Positions 17,489 to 26,651 of a stretch of DNA of 64,000 bases are shown here, piece by piece. Position 1 is the stretch's first letter; each line of letters starts with the position of its first letter. A program made the position numbers and the translations under genes. The notes beneath the pieces were generated by a model. That model was given only the letters and a program-made list of their open reading frames with translations. It was not told the DNA's origin and ran no database searches. This DNA is from a bacterium (GTDB lineage Bacteria > Planctomycetota > Planctomycetia > Isosphaerales > Isosphaeraceae): the NCBI GenBank assembly GCA_016125085.1, contig WGMM01000027.1, positions 62,001 to 126,000 of the forward strand, written 5' to 3'.

Positions 17489-18994
17489 TCAGGAGTGCGT
17501 CAGCCGGCGCTGGATGAACATCTCCAGCGGCAGAGTCTTGCCGCGACGCGACAACTGGTCGAGGAAATTCGGACGAATCCCCGTACTTGCATGATAACCG
17601 ACGGCGACATGATTCTCGTCCACCCCCGTCTGTTCGAAGGTGAAGATATCCTGCATCGAAAGGATATCGCCTTCCATTCCGAGAATTTCCGAGATTTTGG
17701 TGACTTTCCGCAACCCGCCCGGAAGTCGGGACACTTGTACGACCAACTGAATCGCCGAAGCGATCTGCCGGCGCACGATCCAGATCGGCAGGTCGAAACC
17801 GCTCATGCCGATCATCATTTCCAGACGCGACATGGCGTCCCGCGTGTCATTCGCGTGGATCGTCGTCATCGACCCGGCGTGGCCGGTGTTCATGGCCTGA
17901 AGCATGTCCAGAGCTTCGCCACCCCGGCATTCGCCGACGATGATCCGGTCGGGACGCATCCGCAAGGCGTTGCGAACCAGGTCTCGTGTCGTGATTTCGC
18001 CAGTGCCCTCGATACTCGCCGGCCGCGTTTCCATGCGGACGATGTGATTCTGCTGAAGCCTCAATTCCGCGGCGTCTTCGATCGTCGTAATCCGTTCCGT
18101 GTCGTCGATGAACGACGACAACGCATTGAGTAGCGTCGTCTTCCCGGAACCGGTTCCTCCGGAAATGATCGTATTGATGCGTGCATTGATGCAGGCCGAC
18201 AGGAATTCGAGCATTTCCTGAACCATGGCGCCTTTTTCGACGAGCACCTGAGGCGTCATCGCGTGTTTGCCGAATCGACGGATGGTAAGGATCGCTCCGT
18301 CCAGCGCAATCGGGGGAATCACAGCGTTCACCCGGCTTCCATCCGGCAGACGGGCATCGCATAGCGGCGTGGCTTCGTCGATACGACGGCCCACCTTCCC
18401 CACGATGCGCTGAATGATCTGGACCAGGTGCTCATTGTCGTTGAACACGACATCCGCCTTTACCAGCTTGCCGCTCCGTTCGATGAACGTCGTTCTCGGC
18501 CCGTTGACCATGATTTCGGAGATGGAGGGGTCAGTCAGGAGTCGCTCGAGCGGCCCCAGGCCGACGATCTCGTTGATGACCTCTTCGATCAGCCAGTTTC
18601 GCTCTTCGACCGAAAGCAGCGTCTTGATCTCATCGATCAATGTCGATGCGGCTGAGCCCACCTCTTCCCGCAGTCGTATCGGGTCGACCTGGCCCAGCAT
18701 CGTGAGGTCGATCCCGTCGAGCAGCCGACGGTGCAAGTCGCGGCGCATATCGACAAGCTTTTGAATCTCCTTGATCGAAAGCGACCTGGCAGGAGGCTCC
18801 ACCCGTTCCGGCCGGATCTGCTTTTCGATGACCGGAGCCGGCTCAAGTGTTTTGGTCGCGCTGGCAGAGGCGGACCGGGACGGTGCCGCGGATTTGAGGA
18901 ACGATTCCGGTAATTGATCCGCAGTTTTGGCAGCAGGACCATTCGGATCGGTCGGTTTCGCGTTGCCGAATCGAAATCCCGTGCGAAAACCCAT
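17489..18994 (-). CDS. cpaF: Tad secretion ATPase CpaF/TadA
   Basis: 501 aa. A Pro/Ala-rich N-terminal stretch of about 70 residues is followed by the CpaF N-terminal domain and the type II/IV secretion ATPase core. Walker A is [12 protein letters not shown] near 279-290. Then come the Asp box ([16 protein letters not shown]), Walker B region ([20 protein letters not shown]) and His box ([13 protein letters not shown]). It is a cytoplasmic hexameric ATPase that powers Flp pilus assembly through TadB and TadC. It lies 67 bases after cpaE and 28 before tadB. Single copy; nothing missing. Confidence 0.95.
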   Translation of the reverse strand: MGFRTGFRFGNAKPTDPNGPAAKTADQLPESFLKSAAPSRSASASATKTLEPAPVIEKQIRPERVEPPARSLSIKEIQKLVDMRRDLHRRLLDGIDLTMLGQVDPIRLREEVGSAASTLIDEIKTLLSVEERNWLIEEVINEIVGLGPLERLLTDPSISEIMVNGPRTTFIERSGKLVKADVVFNDNEHLVQIIQRIVGKVGRRIDEATPLCDARLPDGSRVNAVIPPIALDGAILTIRRFGKHAMTPQVLVEKGAMVQEMLEFLSACINARINTIISGGTGSGKTTLLNALSSFIDDTERITTIEDAAELRLQQNHIVRMETRPASIEGTGEITTRDLVRNALRMRPDRIIVGECRGGEALDMLQAMNTGHAGSMTTIHANDTRDAMSRLEMMIGMSGFDLPIWIVRRQIASAIQLVVQVSRLPGGLRKVTKISEILGMEGDILSMQDIFTFEQTGVDENHVAVGYHASTGIRPNFLDQLSRRGKTLPLEMFIQRRLTHS

Positions 18995-19061
18995 AACGTG
19001 CGCTCCTTCAGTTGCGTCGCATCGAATGACAGTACCGCCAGAACCGCTTGAACCGGAAGAC

Positions 19062-20345
19062 TCAAGCCTGCGTTTCCCAGGGTGTCGAGTATCGGCCCGA
19101 TTCGATCAGGCCCCAAAGCCGCGATAGACCGGCACGTTTCGGGGCATCCGATTTCGCCAGTTCCAGACGTGTCATCAATTTGTCCGCGAGCTGGAAAAAC
19201 GCGATGCCGAGACTCGATTTCGGTTGCTCTTCCACGATCGGCACGCCGACATTGATGCTCAGGTTGGCAACCTTGGGGTCGTTCGGCAAAATCCAGTCGA
19301 GCTTCGTATTCAGGGTCGATTCGGCATCCGCCAGCGAGACTTCGTATGGCTGCCCTCGCCGGTTCACGAGCACCTGGAATTTGGAAGCCGACTGTGCTCG
19401 CTTCTGAATTTCGAACTTCAGGAATTTCATCGTGTTGCGAATCGACAGATAGTTCAGCTTGATCACGACGAGAACCACGTCAGACATTTCGATGATCTGC
19501 TGGTCGATTCGGGTGTAGCCGTGAGGCATGTCGATGATCGTGATCGGGAACTTGGCCCGGAACTGCTCCACGATGCCCACGAGCCCTTCGCCTTCGAAAT
19601 CCAGGTGATCGTGCAGAGTGCTCGGAGTCGTCAGTACCTCGATTCCAGTCTCTTTATAGCGGGAAAGTGAGCGCGTGAACATCTGCAGGTCATAACCACG
19701 GTCTGAAGTGAGCAAGTCGGCGATCGTGAAATCGGGCTCCAGGCTCATCATGCCTGCGACGTCGCTATTGTCGAAGTCGAATTCCGCAATGCCCACGGGA
19801 AGTTTGTAATGCAGGTCGATCGCGGCTGCGAGATTCACGGCGATCGTGCTTTTGCCGTTGCCACCATTGCAGGAGACGATCAGGACGAGTTTGCCTTCGT
19901 CTTCCGCCTTCTGCGATGTCGCCCCGAGACGATCCTCGATCTGAAGAAAGTCGGATTCGAAATTCGTCGTATCGAGATAATCGGTCGCCCCCGCACGGAA
20001 GCATCTCTGGACTTCACCAAGGTTATGCATATTCCCGACTGCGACGACCGGTCCGTTGAAGTTCGCGGTGACTTCGGAAAGAAGGTCGAAGTGGGATTGA
20101 TTGGCCACCATCGTCAGGTCGATAAAAATGACCTGAACGCCTTTACCCAGTTTCAGGAAGTCGAGTTCACGACCTTCATCGACGACTTCGAAACGAAATT
20201 GAAGAGAGGTGTCAGGGTGATTTCGTAGACGATCCTTGAACCAATCGACCCGGTTCGGGTCCTTGGAAACGAACAGAGCCCTTCGAGTTGGTTTCGCCCT
20301 GGAGGCGATAGACATAGATTTAAGAGACCCTTCGGAATCGTTCAA
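19062..20345 (-). CDS. cpaE: CpaE/TadZ-like pilus localisation ATPase
   Basis: 427 aa. An N-terminal receiver-like domain (about 15-140; RRALFVSKDPNRVDWFKDRL) is followed by a MinD/ParA-type ATPase. The P-loop reads CNGGNGKSTIAVNLA, with the first lysine of the deviant Walker A box (KGG) replaced by Asn, which is common in CpaE. Later motifs are GIAEFDFDNSDVAGM and ITIIDMPHGYTRIDQQ. TadZ proteins mark the pole or site where the Tad machine assembles. The start overlaps the cpaB stop by four bases, so the pair is coupled. An internal ATG ten codons on is possible. Confidence 0.9.
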   Translation of the reverse strand: MNDSEGSLKSMSIASRAKPTRRALFVSKDPNRVDWFKDRLRNHPDTSLQFRFEVVDEGRELDFLKLGKGVQVIFIDLTMVANQSHFDLLSEVTANFNGPVVAVGNMHNLGEVQRCFRAGATDYLDTTNFESDFLQIEDRLGATSQKAEDEGKLVLIVSCNGGNGKSTIAVNLAAAIDLHYKLPVGIAEFDFDNSDVAGMMSLEPDFTIADLLTSDRGYDLQMFTRSLSRYKETGIEVLTTPSTLHDHLDFEGEGLVGIVEQFRAKFPITIIDMPHGYTRIDQQIIEMSDVVLVVIKLNYLSIRNTMKFLKFEIQKRAQSASKFQVLVNRRGQPYEVSLADAESTLNTKLDWILPNDPKVANLSINVGVPIVEEQPKSSLGIAFFQLADKLMTRLELAKSDAPKRAGLSRLWGLIESGRYSTPWETQA

Positions 20346-21268
20346 GGCATGGACTGATGAATCACCGTTTGTTCGATTTGTCCCTTCAGGACTCGAATAC
20401 GGCTGAGTTTCGGTTTCGGCGTAGCTGCAGCTTTTTCTATTGCTGCCGGTTCTTCCTTTTTCGGTTCGATCGATGGTTTCTCGACAGCAGGGGCAGGGGG
20501 TTGGATACCCGCCAGCATCGAATGATAAGACTGGATGTCCCTCAAAAGAGTCGGCGGGGTCTCGAGGAGGGCCGTATCGTTGGGGTTTCGCAGAGAGAGG
20601 TGTAGAGTGCCACGACTTTGCCCCAGAGTCAACATGGAAGCCTGCTCAGGGTTGACCAGAAGCGTCACCGCCTTGTAATCAAGCGATTTTGTCTGAGCCG
20701 CGGCACCGACTCCCGTCGTCGTCGGAGCCGCCGCCGCATCGTACCGGTTATCCACGGCAAGCACTTCGATGTTCTGGAGAAGCGTTAACGTCGTTCCGCC
20801 ACCGGTCGTCTTCGCCCATTCATCGGAAAGAGGAGCGGTGAGGTTCAGGATCACGTCCACGTGGTTTCCCGGCATGAGCAGGCCGCTTACGCTGTTCGAA
20901 TCCCGCGGTGTTTCGATCGTGTACGCCCGCATGCCTTCCTTGATCTGTGTCGCAACGCCACGCTGACCTTTCGGAGCCAGCCTCTTCTCGTAAACGACTT
21001 CGCCCTTCGACAAACCGTCAAGCAACATTCGGTCTTCGGCTGCGGCGATCTGAGTAATGGCTCCTTCGGTTACGGCTTCTTTGGAAACCTTTCGTATTTC
21101 CAGCATGACACTGGTCAGAACCATGCCGCGCGGGATGTCGGATTTCGCCGCGACGACATCTACCGTCGTCGCTGGAGGCGGTGCGGTGTTTTGCCTGTTC
21201 AGAGCGAACACTGCCAATAGACCGAGGCTCACCGCGACAAGGAGCGTGATGATACTAGAAGTTCTCAA
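20342..21268 (-). CDS. cpaB: Flp pilus assembly protein CpaB/RcpC
   Basis: 308 aa. An N-terminal membrane anchor (IITLLVAVSLGLLAVFALNR) is followed by a SAF domain (DVVAAKSDIPRGMVLTSVML) and the RcpC domain (YTIETPRDSNSVSGLLMPGN; HVDVILNLT). The tail is rich in Pro, Ala, Glu and Lys. Periplasmic partner of the secretin. It lies 75 bases after the prepilin peptidase gene and overlaps cpaE. Confidence 0.92.
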   Translation of the reverse strand: MRTSSIITLLVAVSLGLLAVFALNRQNTAPPPATTVDVVAAKSDIPRGMVLTSVMLEIRKVSKEAVTEGAITQIAAAEDRMLLDGLSKGEVVYEKRLAPKGQRGVATQIKEGMRAYTIETPRDSNSVSGLLMPGNHVDVILNLTAPLSDEWAKTTGGGTTLTLLQNIEVLAVDNRYDAAAAPTTTGVGAAAQTKSLDYKAVTLLVNPEQASMLTLGQSRGTLHLSLRNPNDTALLETPPTLLRDIQSYHSMLAGIQPPAPAVEKPSIEPKKEEPAAIEKAAATPKPKLSRIRVLKGQIEQTVIHQSMP

Positions 21269-21343
21269 ACCTCACCCCAATTTCCGGCTGCCGGATTCAC
21301 GATCCTGTCCTATGGCAGAAACATACCATATCTGCTCGATCCA

Positions 21344-21886
21344 TTATAGTATAACCAGACCGAAATGGAACACCGCGATCATCCCGATCAGCACGATCAC
21401 GGCCAGCGGTATTTTCTCGACCCGTTGCGACTCCTTCGTCGAATCGTCATCGCCCGGTTTACGATTCAGCCCAATTCCCACCGAATCGAACGCTTTCCTG
21501 ACAAAATGACCCAGAATGGTGATGACCGGTGATCCGCTGCGGCGGACGATGAGTATGAATGCACTGACCAGGCCGTTGATGGTGAGAGAAATCAACAGGA
21601 CATTGACGATCGAACGGGGCCCGAGCCAAGCGCCAAGAGCCATGTACAGTTTCACGTCACCGGCGCCGAAGCCTCCCGCAAGAAAAACCGGAAATAGGAA
21701 TGCGAATGCTATGGCAATACCTTCGCTTGAATAAGCAAGTCCTTGCCAATTCGAATAATAAATATGCCAGATTAAACCTGAAACTATAGCCGGATATGTG
21801 AGATGGTTCGAGATGCGATATCGAATTAAGTCCTGTATCGCTGCAATCGAACAGACGAGAAAGGCAACATCGATCTCGAACGACAT
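21344..21886 (-). CDS. cpaA: A24-type prepilin peptidase (CpaA/TadV)
   Basis: 180 aa with about five hydrophobic segments. The two catalytic aspartates are visible: D19 in AAIQDLIRYRISNHLT and the GxGD motif in GGFGAGDVKLYMALG near 75-80. TadV enzymes cut the leader from Flp pilin and TadE-like pseudopilins at the inner membrane. They lack the N-methylation domain of classical PilD, as here. It is the first gene of the long leftward operon and has a good promoter match 40-70 bases upstream. Confidence 0.92.
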   Translation of the reverse strand: MSFEIDVAFLVCSIAAIQDLIRYRISNHLTYPAIVSGLIWHIYYSNWQGLAYSSEGIAIAFAFLFPVFLAGGFGAGDVKLYMALGAWLGPRSIVNVLLISLTINGLVSAFILIVRRSGSPVITILGHFVRKAFDSVGIGLNRKPGDDDSTKESQRVEKIPLAVIVLIGMIAVFHFGLVIL

Positions 21887-21925
21887 GAATTCACCAAGAG
21901 CTGGAATCAGTCAAAGCGACATAAG

Positions 21926-21954
21926 AATTTAATTCATGCGTCGGTTGAGGTCAA
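21926..21954 (-). promoter_or_regulatory. Sigma-70-like promoter of the cpaA-tadG operon
   Basis: On the minus strand TTGACC (21954-21949), a 17-base spacer and TAAATT (21931-21926), 40 bases before the cpaA start. Since a terminator closes flp, this box likely drives the assembly genes separately from the pilin. Confidence 0.6.
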
Positions 21955-22086
21955 AGATAATTTGGTTCATCATTCTGAAATGACGAATATCGATTGAGCA
22001 CTTGAATGCTCGCGAACGGATTTTGTGGAGCGTAGACGATAATTCAAGATCGCCTGCCAACCTGCAAAACCTGTTTCCGAATCACT

Positions 22087-22130
22087 CAAAATAAATAACG
22101 ATGCGTCAGAAGAACGCTTCTGACGCATCG
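22087..22130 (-). terminator. Rho-independent terminator after flp
   Basis: A perfect 14-base-pair inverted repeat (22099-22112 with 22117-22130), loop of four bases. On the minus strand it is followed by TTATTTATTTT. It lies 41 bases past the flp stop. Confidence 0.85.
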
Positions 22131-22171
22131 ATTATCTCTCATCCTGCTAATTTATACGTACTTCGTGTACA

Positions 22172-22339
22172 TTAGGCAGGAATGGAACCCGAAACGTTTG
22201 AGAATAGTGTCGAGATTGATCCACCTAATGCAGTCACTGCCAAAATGGCTGCAACTGCAATGAGTCCAACCAGAAGACCATACTCGACCAGCGAAGCGCC
22301 GCTCTCTTCGCCGTGAAACCGCTTCAGAATCGCTTTCAT
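22172..22339 (-). CDS. flp: Flp-type major pilin
   Basis: 55 aa, in the usual Flp size range. The short basic leader MKAILKRFHGEESG ends at a Gly, followed by ASLVEYGLLVGLIAVAAILA, with the conserved Glu-Tyr of Flp pilins and a single hydrophobic helix. The tail (LGGSISTLFSNVSGSIPA) is typical too. The ATG at 22339 has GGAG six bases upstream; an ATG at 22351 is in frame but lacks this. It has its own promoter and a strong terminator, so the structural subunit can be made in excess over the assembly proteins. This is the only flp gene in the window although tadC, tadE and tadG are multiplied. Confidence 0.93.
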   Translation of the reverse strand: MKAILKRFHGEESGASLVEYGLLVGLIAVAAILAVTALGGSISTLFSNVSGSIPA

Positions 22340-22413
22340 CTTTCGCTCCATTCCTCGAACATCGAGAACGTGATTCACACCCCCGTGTGACTTCGCATCC
22401 CCTTGACACTCAA

Positions 22414-22442
22414 ATATTATCCAGCAGTTATCACGAAGGCAA
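22414..22442 (-). promoter_or_regulatory. Sigma-70-like promoter of flp
   Basis: On the minus strand TTGCCT (22442-22437), 17-base spacer, TAATAT (22419-22414), about 75 bases before the flp start. A small hairpin (CACAC-CCCC-GTGTG, 22376-22389) lies in the leader. Confidence 0.55.
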
Positions 22443-23230
22443 GCGACTCGAACCAGAAATTTCCCATTTTTTTGTGACACGGCTGTCGGATTTTCTGGGG
22501 AGGCACGCAAGTCATTATTCGATCAATGGATGCGTGTCGTCAAACATGCGGTGTTGGAGACGCTAAAATCCGTTTTTCGTGTCGCCCTCTACTCGCACCC
22601 CGATCAGGCTCGGCGATATCGATCAAAAGCTCAAAAAGGCTGGGCTTTACCTCGCCCGGTCGTGCCTTCGAGAACGACCCGAACCGCCTCACGCTTTTCC
22701 GAAAGCCCGGGACATGCATTTATGAACGTAAGATTCATGTCGAATATGTGTCTGGTGCTACCATCACAGAGCGCGCAGTGGATTTCGCCTGCCGAATTCC
22801 GGCACACTTGCCTATCTTTCGAAAAGTGAATACGAAAACGCTTGAGAGGTCTTATCGTATTCAAGCGGTCATAATGATCGGCTTTTCGGGCAAGCCTTGC
22901 ATGACGGAACCTTCGTATCGATCGTTATTTCGGGATAATCCTGCTCGAACTCGGTTTCGGGCCGGAATGGAAGGGCATGAATTCGATCGATGCTTCATTC
23001 TGAACGGATCGTCAGGATGGCTTGCCAATATGGTCTCAATTCGAAAGAACACATGTGAATGATCGTGGGGCAAGTCTCGCTCAAATTCATCTGCACTGCA
23101 GTCCGCGACTCGAAAGAGAGACTGGCAACAGACATTCCCGGCTCGAGACATGGAGTGCTCGGATGCTTCGCTCGATCACGACGGCGAAACACGGCACCGG
23201 AGAATGTTTCGCTCAAGTCTCCGTGTCGCA
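22443..23230. other. Gene-free stretch
   Basis: 788 bases with no convincing gene. The open frames here have no ribosome site, no recognisable motif and a composition unlike the real genes. I see no RNA gene, repeat or terminator in it. It may hold decayed sequence. Confidence 0.6.
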
Positions 23231-23503
23231 TCACTGAGGCAGGTGCGCCTCATGGTCGCGCATTTCTTCAAGCCGGTCCGACATGAGATGGTCGAAGGCC
23301 TCAGCGTTCTGAAGCGATTTCTGTCTGTTCCACCAGAACAACGCAATCGATCCGAGCATTCCGGACGCGACACTGAATAGGGTCATCGGTGCCTGCAAGA
23401 CTTGAGATATCGGCTCTATGAAAGATCCGGTATCCGAAGTGCTTGCCAGCGACAACAGCCCATTCAATTGATCGACGATTCGGTCAGCATTCCAGGCGAA
23501 CAT
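23231..23503 (-). CDS. Small single-span membrane protein, unknown function
   Basis: 90 aa. Not recognised. A good ribosome site (GAGGTGG) lies just before the ATG at 23503, which argues for a real gene. The first 40 residues are amphipathic, then one membrane span (APMTLFSVASGMLGSIALFW), then a charged tail rich in Arg, Glu and His (MSDRLEEMRDHEAHLPQ). It is isolated, with gene-free DNA on both sides. Confidence 0.5.
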   Translation of the reverse strand: MFAWNADRIVDQLNGLLSLASTSDTGSFIEPISQVLQAPMTLFSVASGMLGSIALFWWNRQKSLQNAEAFDHLMSDRLEEMRDHEAHLPQ

Positions 23504-23801
23504 GCACCACCTCGAAACGGAAATTGGCCTCCCCCGTGTAAGATATGCTCGCGAAGTTCGTGATTCTTACACGAATCCGGATCTTTTCCGAAGAATTCTT
23601 CGATTGCACCGAATTCCGAAGCTTGATTTCCAGGCTCCAGCTGGAAATCCGCTGATGATGTATTCGCGAGTATGTCGAGTTATCGAATCGATCGGAAAAC
23701 ACGTCAAAAAATCACGAGTCGAACGGCACTCGTTTAACGTTGCGTTGCAGTCGAAGCGATCGGCCGGCCATTTCGAAGGGCCGGTCGACCGCCATCACGG
23801 A
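23504..23801. other. Gene-free gap
   Basis: 298 bases; nothing recognised. Confidence 0.5.
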
Positions 23802-24443
23802 TCACTTGATTTGGGAAGGGAGTTCCTTGACTTCAATCTTGCGAATCTTGACTACACTGCCCGGGTCATGCTGCTGGAAGCCGAAATGGCCTTCTTTCCA
23901 GGCGGGGTTATAGTCCTGATATTCGTAGAGCAGCTTGCCGTTGACGCGTGTGCGGATTCGTGTAACCGGCTTGCCGCGGTACATGACGTCCTGGACTTCG
24001 ACTTCCTGAGTGTAGAATTCGTCAGGGGCGTGGGCGGCTTTGTCGAGATGCACCATCGTGTAAAGCGACCCGGTCTTGATCGGATCCCCGTGAGTGGCGT
24101 TGATCTGCGATTCATAGCCCTTGGAGAAATCGCCGTTCGGGTCGGCGGGCGTGCGGAAGTACAGGCCTGAGTTGCCCTTGTCGTTGATCGAGATCTCGGC
24201 CCGGAAGACGAAGTTCTTGTAACCGCCCTTGGGGCTGTAGAGCATGGAGGCGTTGCCGGATCCGACGATGGCCCCGTCCTTCACTTCCCACTTGCTGGAA
24301 TCGCGGTTCTTGGGGCTGGCCTTCATTTCCCAGCCGGAAAGCGTCTTGCCGTCGAAGAGGGAGACGAAACCGTCTTCGGCGTTGACCGAGCCGGCCAGGA
24401 AAAGCGATGCCGTGATGGCGGCAGCCCATGTGCGTCGTATCAT
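23802..24443 (-). CDS. Secreted DUF1080 (3-keto-disaccharide hydrolase-like) protein
   Basis: 213 aa from the ATG at 24443, chosen because a signal peptide starts there (MIRRTWAAAITASLFLAGSV) with GAGGA upstream. The DUF1080 domain begins FVSLFDGKTLSGWEMK, then WEVKDGAIVGSG, NSGLYFRTP, and GYESQINATHGDPIKTGSLY. Members are jelly-roll proteins, abundant in planctomycetes; some hydrolyse 3-keto-glycosides. The length is normal for a single-domain member. It acts outside the cytoplasm. The gene stands alone; the nitroreductase-like gene next door is divergent. Confidence 0.88.
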   Translation of the reverse strand: MIRRTWAAAITASLFLAGSVNAEDGFVSLFDGKTLSGWEMKASPKNRDSSKWEVKDGAIVGSGNASMLYSPKGGYKNFVFRAEISINDKGNSGLYFRTPADPNGDFSKGYESQINATHGDPIKTGSLYTMVHLDKAAHAPDEFYTQEVEVQDVMYRGKPVTRIRTRVNGKLLYEYQDYNPAWKEGHFGFQQHDPGSVVKIRKIEVKELPSQIK

Positions 24444-24612
24444 GTCGCGAGATTCCTCAATTGTTGTGCAACAGGTCGATGGAGGGAGCCGACGGGAATG
24501 TCGGCGGGATGGATCCGCAAGCCCAGCGCGGCGATTGGAGGAGGGTTCGTGCCCAAGGCATTCCGCGAGAATTCGGATCACGCTCGTGAATGATAAAGAA
24601 TCGGATATCGAC

Positions 24613-25245
24613 ATGCCAGAACCTCAAAAGGAACGCTTCGTGGATTTCCCTGGCGACAGCATCGACATGGCAAGTGCACTGAGCCGCCGGATCGTCGAAA
24701 CCCGGATGGACAGGGAAGGGCGGCAAGGAAGGCTGATTCTCGTCGAATCACGAAACGTCAGGCGTAAATTGCGCCGGTATGCCTCGGCCAGGGAATCGCT
24801 CACCGAGGCCGATGCGCTTTTTGTCGCGATCGCTTACTTGCCGCACGTCGATGCCGCATCGCACATCACCTCCGGAGCGGTTCAGCCTGATCCTTTGCAT
24901 AAGGCACGACTTGTGCGAACGCTCGGGATTCGTGAAGAGGCTGAGCGATGGGCGATTATCCAGGCTGCCAGGCTGTTGGCGTTTGTCGACGAAACGGCTC
25001 GGGAGTTCGGCGGTTCTTGCGACTGGGTTCTGGAAGGTGTCGACTGGGACCGGATCGCTGAGATTCTGGCTGTCCCGGCGGGCCATCGGATCTGCGGCAT
25101 GATCGCGATAAGCGGCCCGGGCATGAAACTTCTCCCGGAAAGCCTGGCGAATCAGGAGGGGATACCGATTGACCTGAATGGGTTCTGTGGCGGATTCGTG
25201 CGAAGCGAAGGGGACTCTGGCGAAGCCCCGGGCCGTGCATTATGA
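24613..25245 (+). CDS. Nitroreductase-like protein, uncertain
   Basis: 210 aa from the ATG at 24613; a GTG at 24586 is also in frame. The second half (WAIIQAARLLAFVDETAREF, then WDRIAEILAVPAGHRICGMI) resembles the C-terminal half of FMN nitroreductases: helix with AA.LL, then a loop ending P.GHRI..MIAIG. The first half lacks the usual RRSIR..K FMN-binding start; instead it has RNVRRKLRRYASARESL. It could be a diverged nitroreductase that has lost flavin binding, or an unrelated fold. It is followed 145 bases later by an SGNH hydrolase on the same strand. Confidence 0.5.
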   Translation: MPEPQKERFVDFPGDSIDMASALSRRIVETRMDREGRQGRLILVESRNVRRKLRRYASARESLTEADALFVAIAYLPHVDAASHITSGAVQPDPLHKARLVRTLGIREEAERWAIIQAARLLAFVDETAREFGGSCDWVLEGVDWDRIAEILAVPAGHRICGMIAISGPGMKLLPESLANQEGIPIDLNGFCGGFVRSEGDSGEAPGRAL

Positions 25246-25389
25246 TGGCCCCACGCTGGCCGTGAAGAACTTTCATAGCCATTCCCGCTCGAATCCCTCC
25301 CGTTGCGATCGAATCGTTGTCGATAAGCCGGACCGGAAAGGATGCGGGCGAATTTGGACGATGACGGCACTTGAGGGGAGAAATCGAAG

Positions 25390-26127
25390 ATGCGGAACTT
25401 GAGGATGATGGTCATGAGAGGCCTTCTGCCGATGGCCATGATCGGAACGATCATGGCGGCCGGACTGGCTCAGCAGGCAGGCTCGAACAGCGCGACGGAG
25501 CCAGCCCCGCGCCCGGACAAGGGCTGGCAGGACCGGCACGCCAAATTCCTGGAACGCGTGAAGCAAGGCAATGCGAACGTTCTGTTCATCGGCGATTCGA
25601 TCACCCAGGGCTGGGAAGGGGCCGGAAAGGGCGTCTGGGCTGAAGCTTTCGATTCGCTCGGAGCCGTGAATCTCGGGATCGGTGGCGACAGGACTCAGCA
25701 TGTCCTCTGGCGTCTCGATAACGGCGAGATCGACGGAATTCAGCCTAAGGCCGCGGTCGTCATGATCGGTACGAACAACCTTGGCGCAAACACGAACGAA
25801 GAGATCGTGGCTGGCATCACGGCCATCGTGAAGAAGCTGAACACCAAACTGCCCAAGACCAAGGTCCTTTTGCTGGGGATCTTTCCCCGGTCGGAACGGG
25901 CCGATCATCCGCTGCGGACCCGGATCAAGGAGATCAACACGGAGATCGCGAAACTCAGCGACGGCAAAACTGTATTTTACAAGAACATCGGAGGGCGGTT
26001 CCTGGCGGAGGACGGCAGCCTCCCGAAGGCGACCATGCCAGATTTCCTTCACCTTTCCAGTGACGCCTACCGCACGTGGGCTGACGCGATCGAGGACGAT
26101 CTCGAACGGCTCATGAAGTCTGAATAA
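25390..26127 (+). CDS. Secreted SGNH/GDSL-family hydrolase
   Basis: 245 aa. N-terminal signal (RGLLPMAMIGTIMAAGLA). The four SGNH blocks are visible: FIGDSITQGWEG with the catalytic Ser near 70, a Gly in NLGIGGDRTQHVLWRL, the Asn in MIGTNNLGANT, and the Asp-x-x-His pair in MPDFLHLSSDAY near 222-225. It closely follows the pattern of planctomycetal acetylhydrolase/platelet-activating-factor-like esterases. Substrate is likely an acetyl or acyl ester of a polysaccharide or lipid (inference). A terminator follows directly. Confidence 0.9.
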   Translation: MRNLRMMVMRGLLPMAMIGTIMAAGLAQQAGSNSATEPAPRPDKGWQDRHAKFLERVKQGNANVLFIGDSITQGWEGAGKGVWAEAFDSLGAVNLGIGGDRTQHVLWRLDNGEIDGIQPKAAVVMIGTNNLGANTNEEIVAGITAIVKKLNTKLPKTKVLLLGIFPRSERADHPLRTRIKEINTEIAKLSDGKTVFYKNIGGRFLAEDGSLPKATMPDFLHLSSDAYRTWADAIEDDLERLMKSE

Positions 26128-26144
26128 GACAAATCCGGAATCGC

Positions 26145-26191
26145 ATCGGCCCGGATATTTCCGAGATTTTTCGGGCCGATCTGAACTTTTT
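26145..26191 (+). terminator. Rho-independent terminator after the SGNH hydrolase
   Basis: A nine-base-pair stem (ATCGGCCCG 26145-26153 with CGGGCCGAT 26172-26180), then CTGAAC and a run of five T. Confidence 0.7.
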
Positions 26192-26211
26192 GCGGAAGAA
26201 AACCGTATACT
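26182..26211 (+). promoter_or_regulatory. Candidate promoter of the tmRNA gene
   Basis: TATACT at 26206-26211 is a strong -10; the -35 (TGAACT, 26182-26187) is poor. Transcription from here would give a 5' leader of about 65 bases, removed by RNase P. Confidence 0.4.
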
Positions 26212-26284
26212 CAGTTATCAGGACGGGCGATGACGAACAGTGGCGTGAACTTCGTCGAACCTGCCCGTTCAGGTAACTCCAAGA

Positions 26285-26651
26285 GGGGGCGAACCAGGAT
26301 CGACCGGATTGCTGAAGACAGAGGTTGCGTGTCGAGGTTGGTCAGCAGGCCTCGTAAAAAGCCGACCGAACTATAAGTGCCAACAACAGCACTCAAACCC
26401 TCCGCCTCGCTGCCTAAACAGTGACGGAGCTTCGAAGTGGACTTCGGCCCGAGAGTCCGCTTCGAAGACGCCAATTCGGGCTGGTTCGAACCTAACCGCC
26501 GGTTGCTGTTCGAGCGAGATTTTATGATCGGATAAGCGGAACGGGACCCTGCCCACCGGGGACCGTCCGACGAAAACCAAATGAGGGGACACACACGTAG
26601 ACGCCCTGACGGATGGGTCTCGGGACGCGGGTGCAATTCCCGCCGCCTCCA
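26285..26651 (+). ncRNA. ssrA: tmRNA (transfer-messenger RNA)
   Basis: About 367 bases, the normal size. The acceptor stem GGGGGCG (26285-26291) pairs with CGCCTCC (26644-26650), including one G-U pair, and A26651 is the discriminator. The 5' domain has CGAACCAGGATCGACCGG and then CCTCGTAAAAAGCCG (26350-26364), a stretch conserved before the tag in E. coli and other tmRNAs. The tag reading frame begins at GCC 26379 and reads ANNSTQTLRLAA, stop TAA 26415-26417, ending in the -LAA that proteases recognise. The T arm is GCGGG-TGCAATT-CCCGC (26627-26643). CCA is not encoded. It rescues stalled ribosomes together with SmpB. One-piece type, with no sign of a permuted gene. Confidence 0.93.

Noticed and set aside
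22526..23062. Rightward 178-codon frame in the sparse area
   Set aside because: No ribosome site, odd composition and no recognisable motif.
24244..24612. N-terminal extension of the nitroreductase-like gene
   Set aside because: This part is antisense to the DUF1080 gene and its divergent promoter region.
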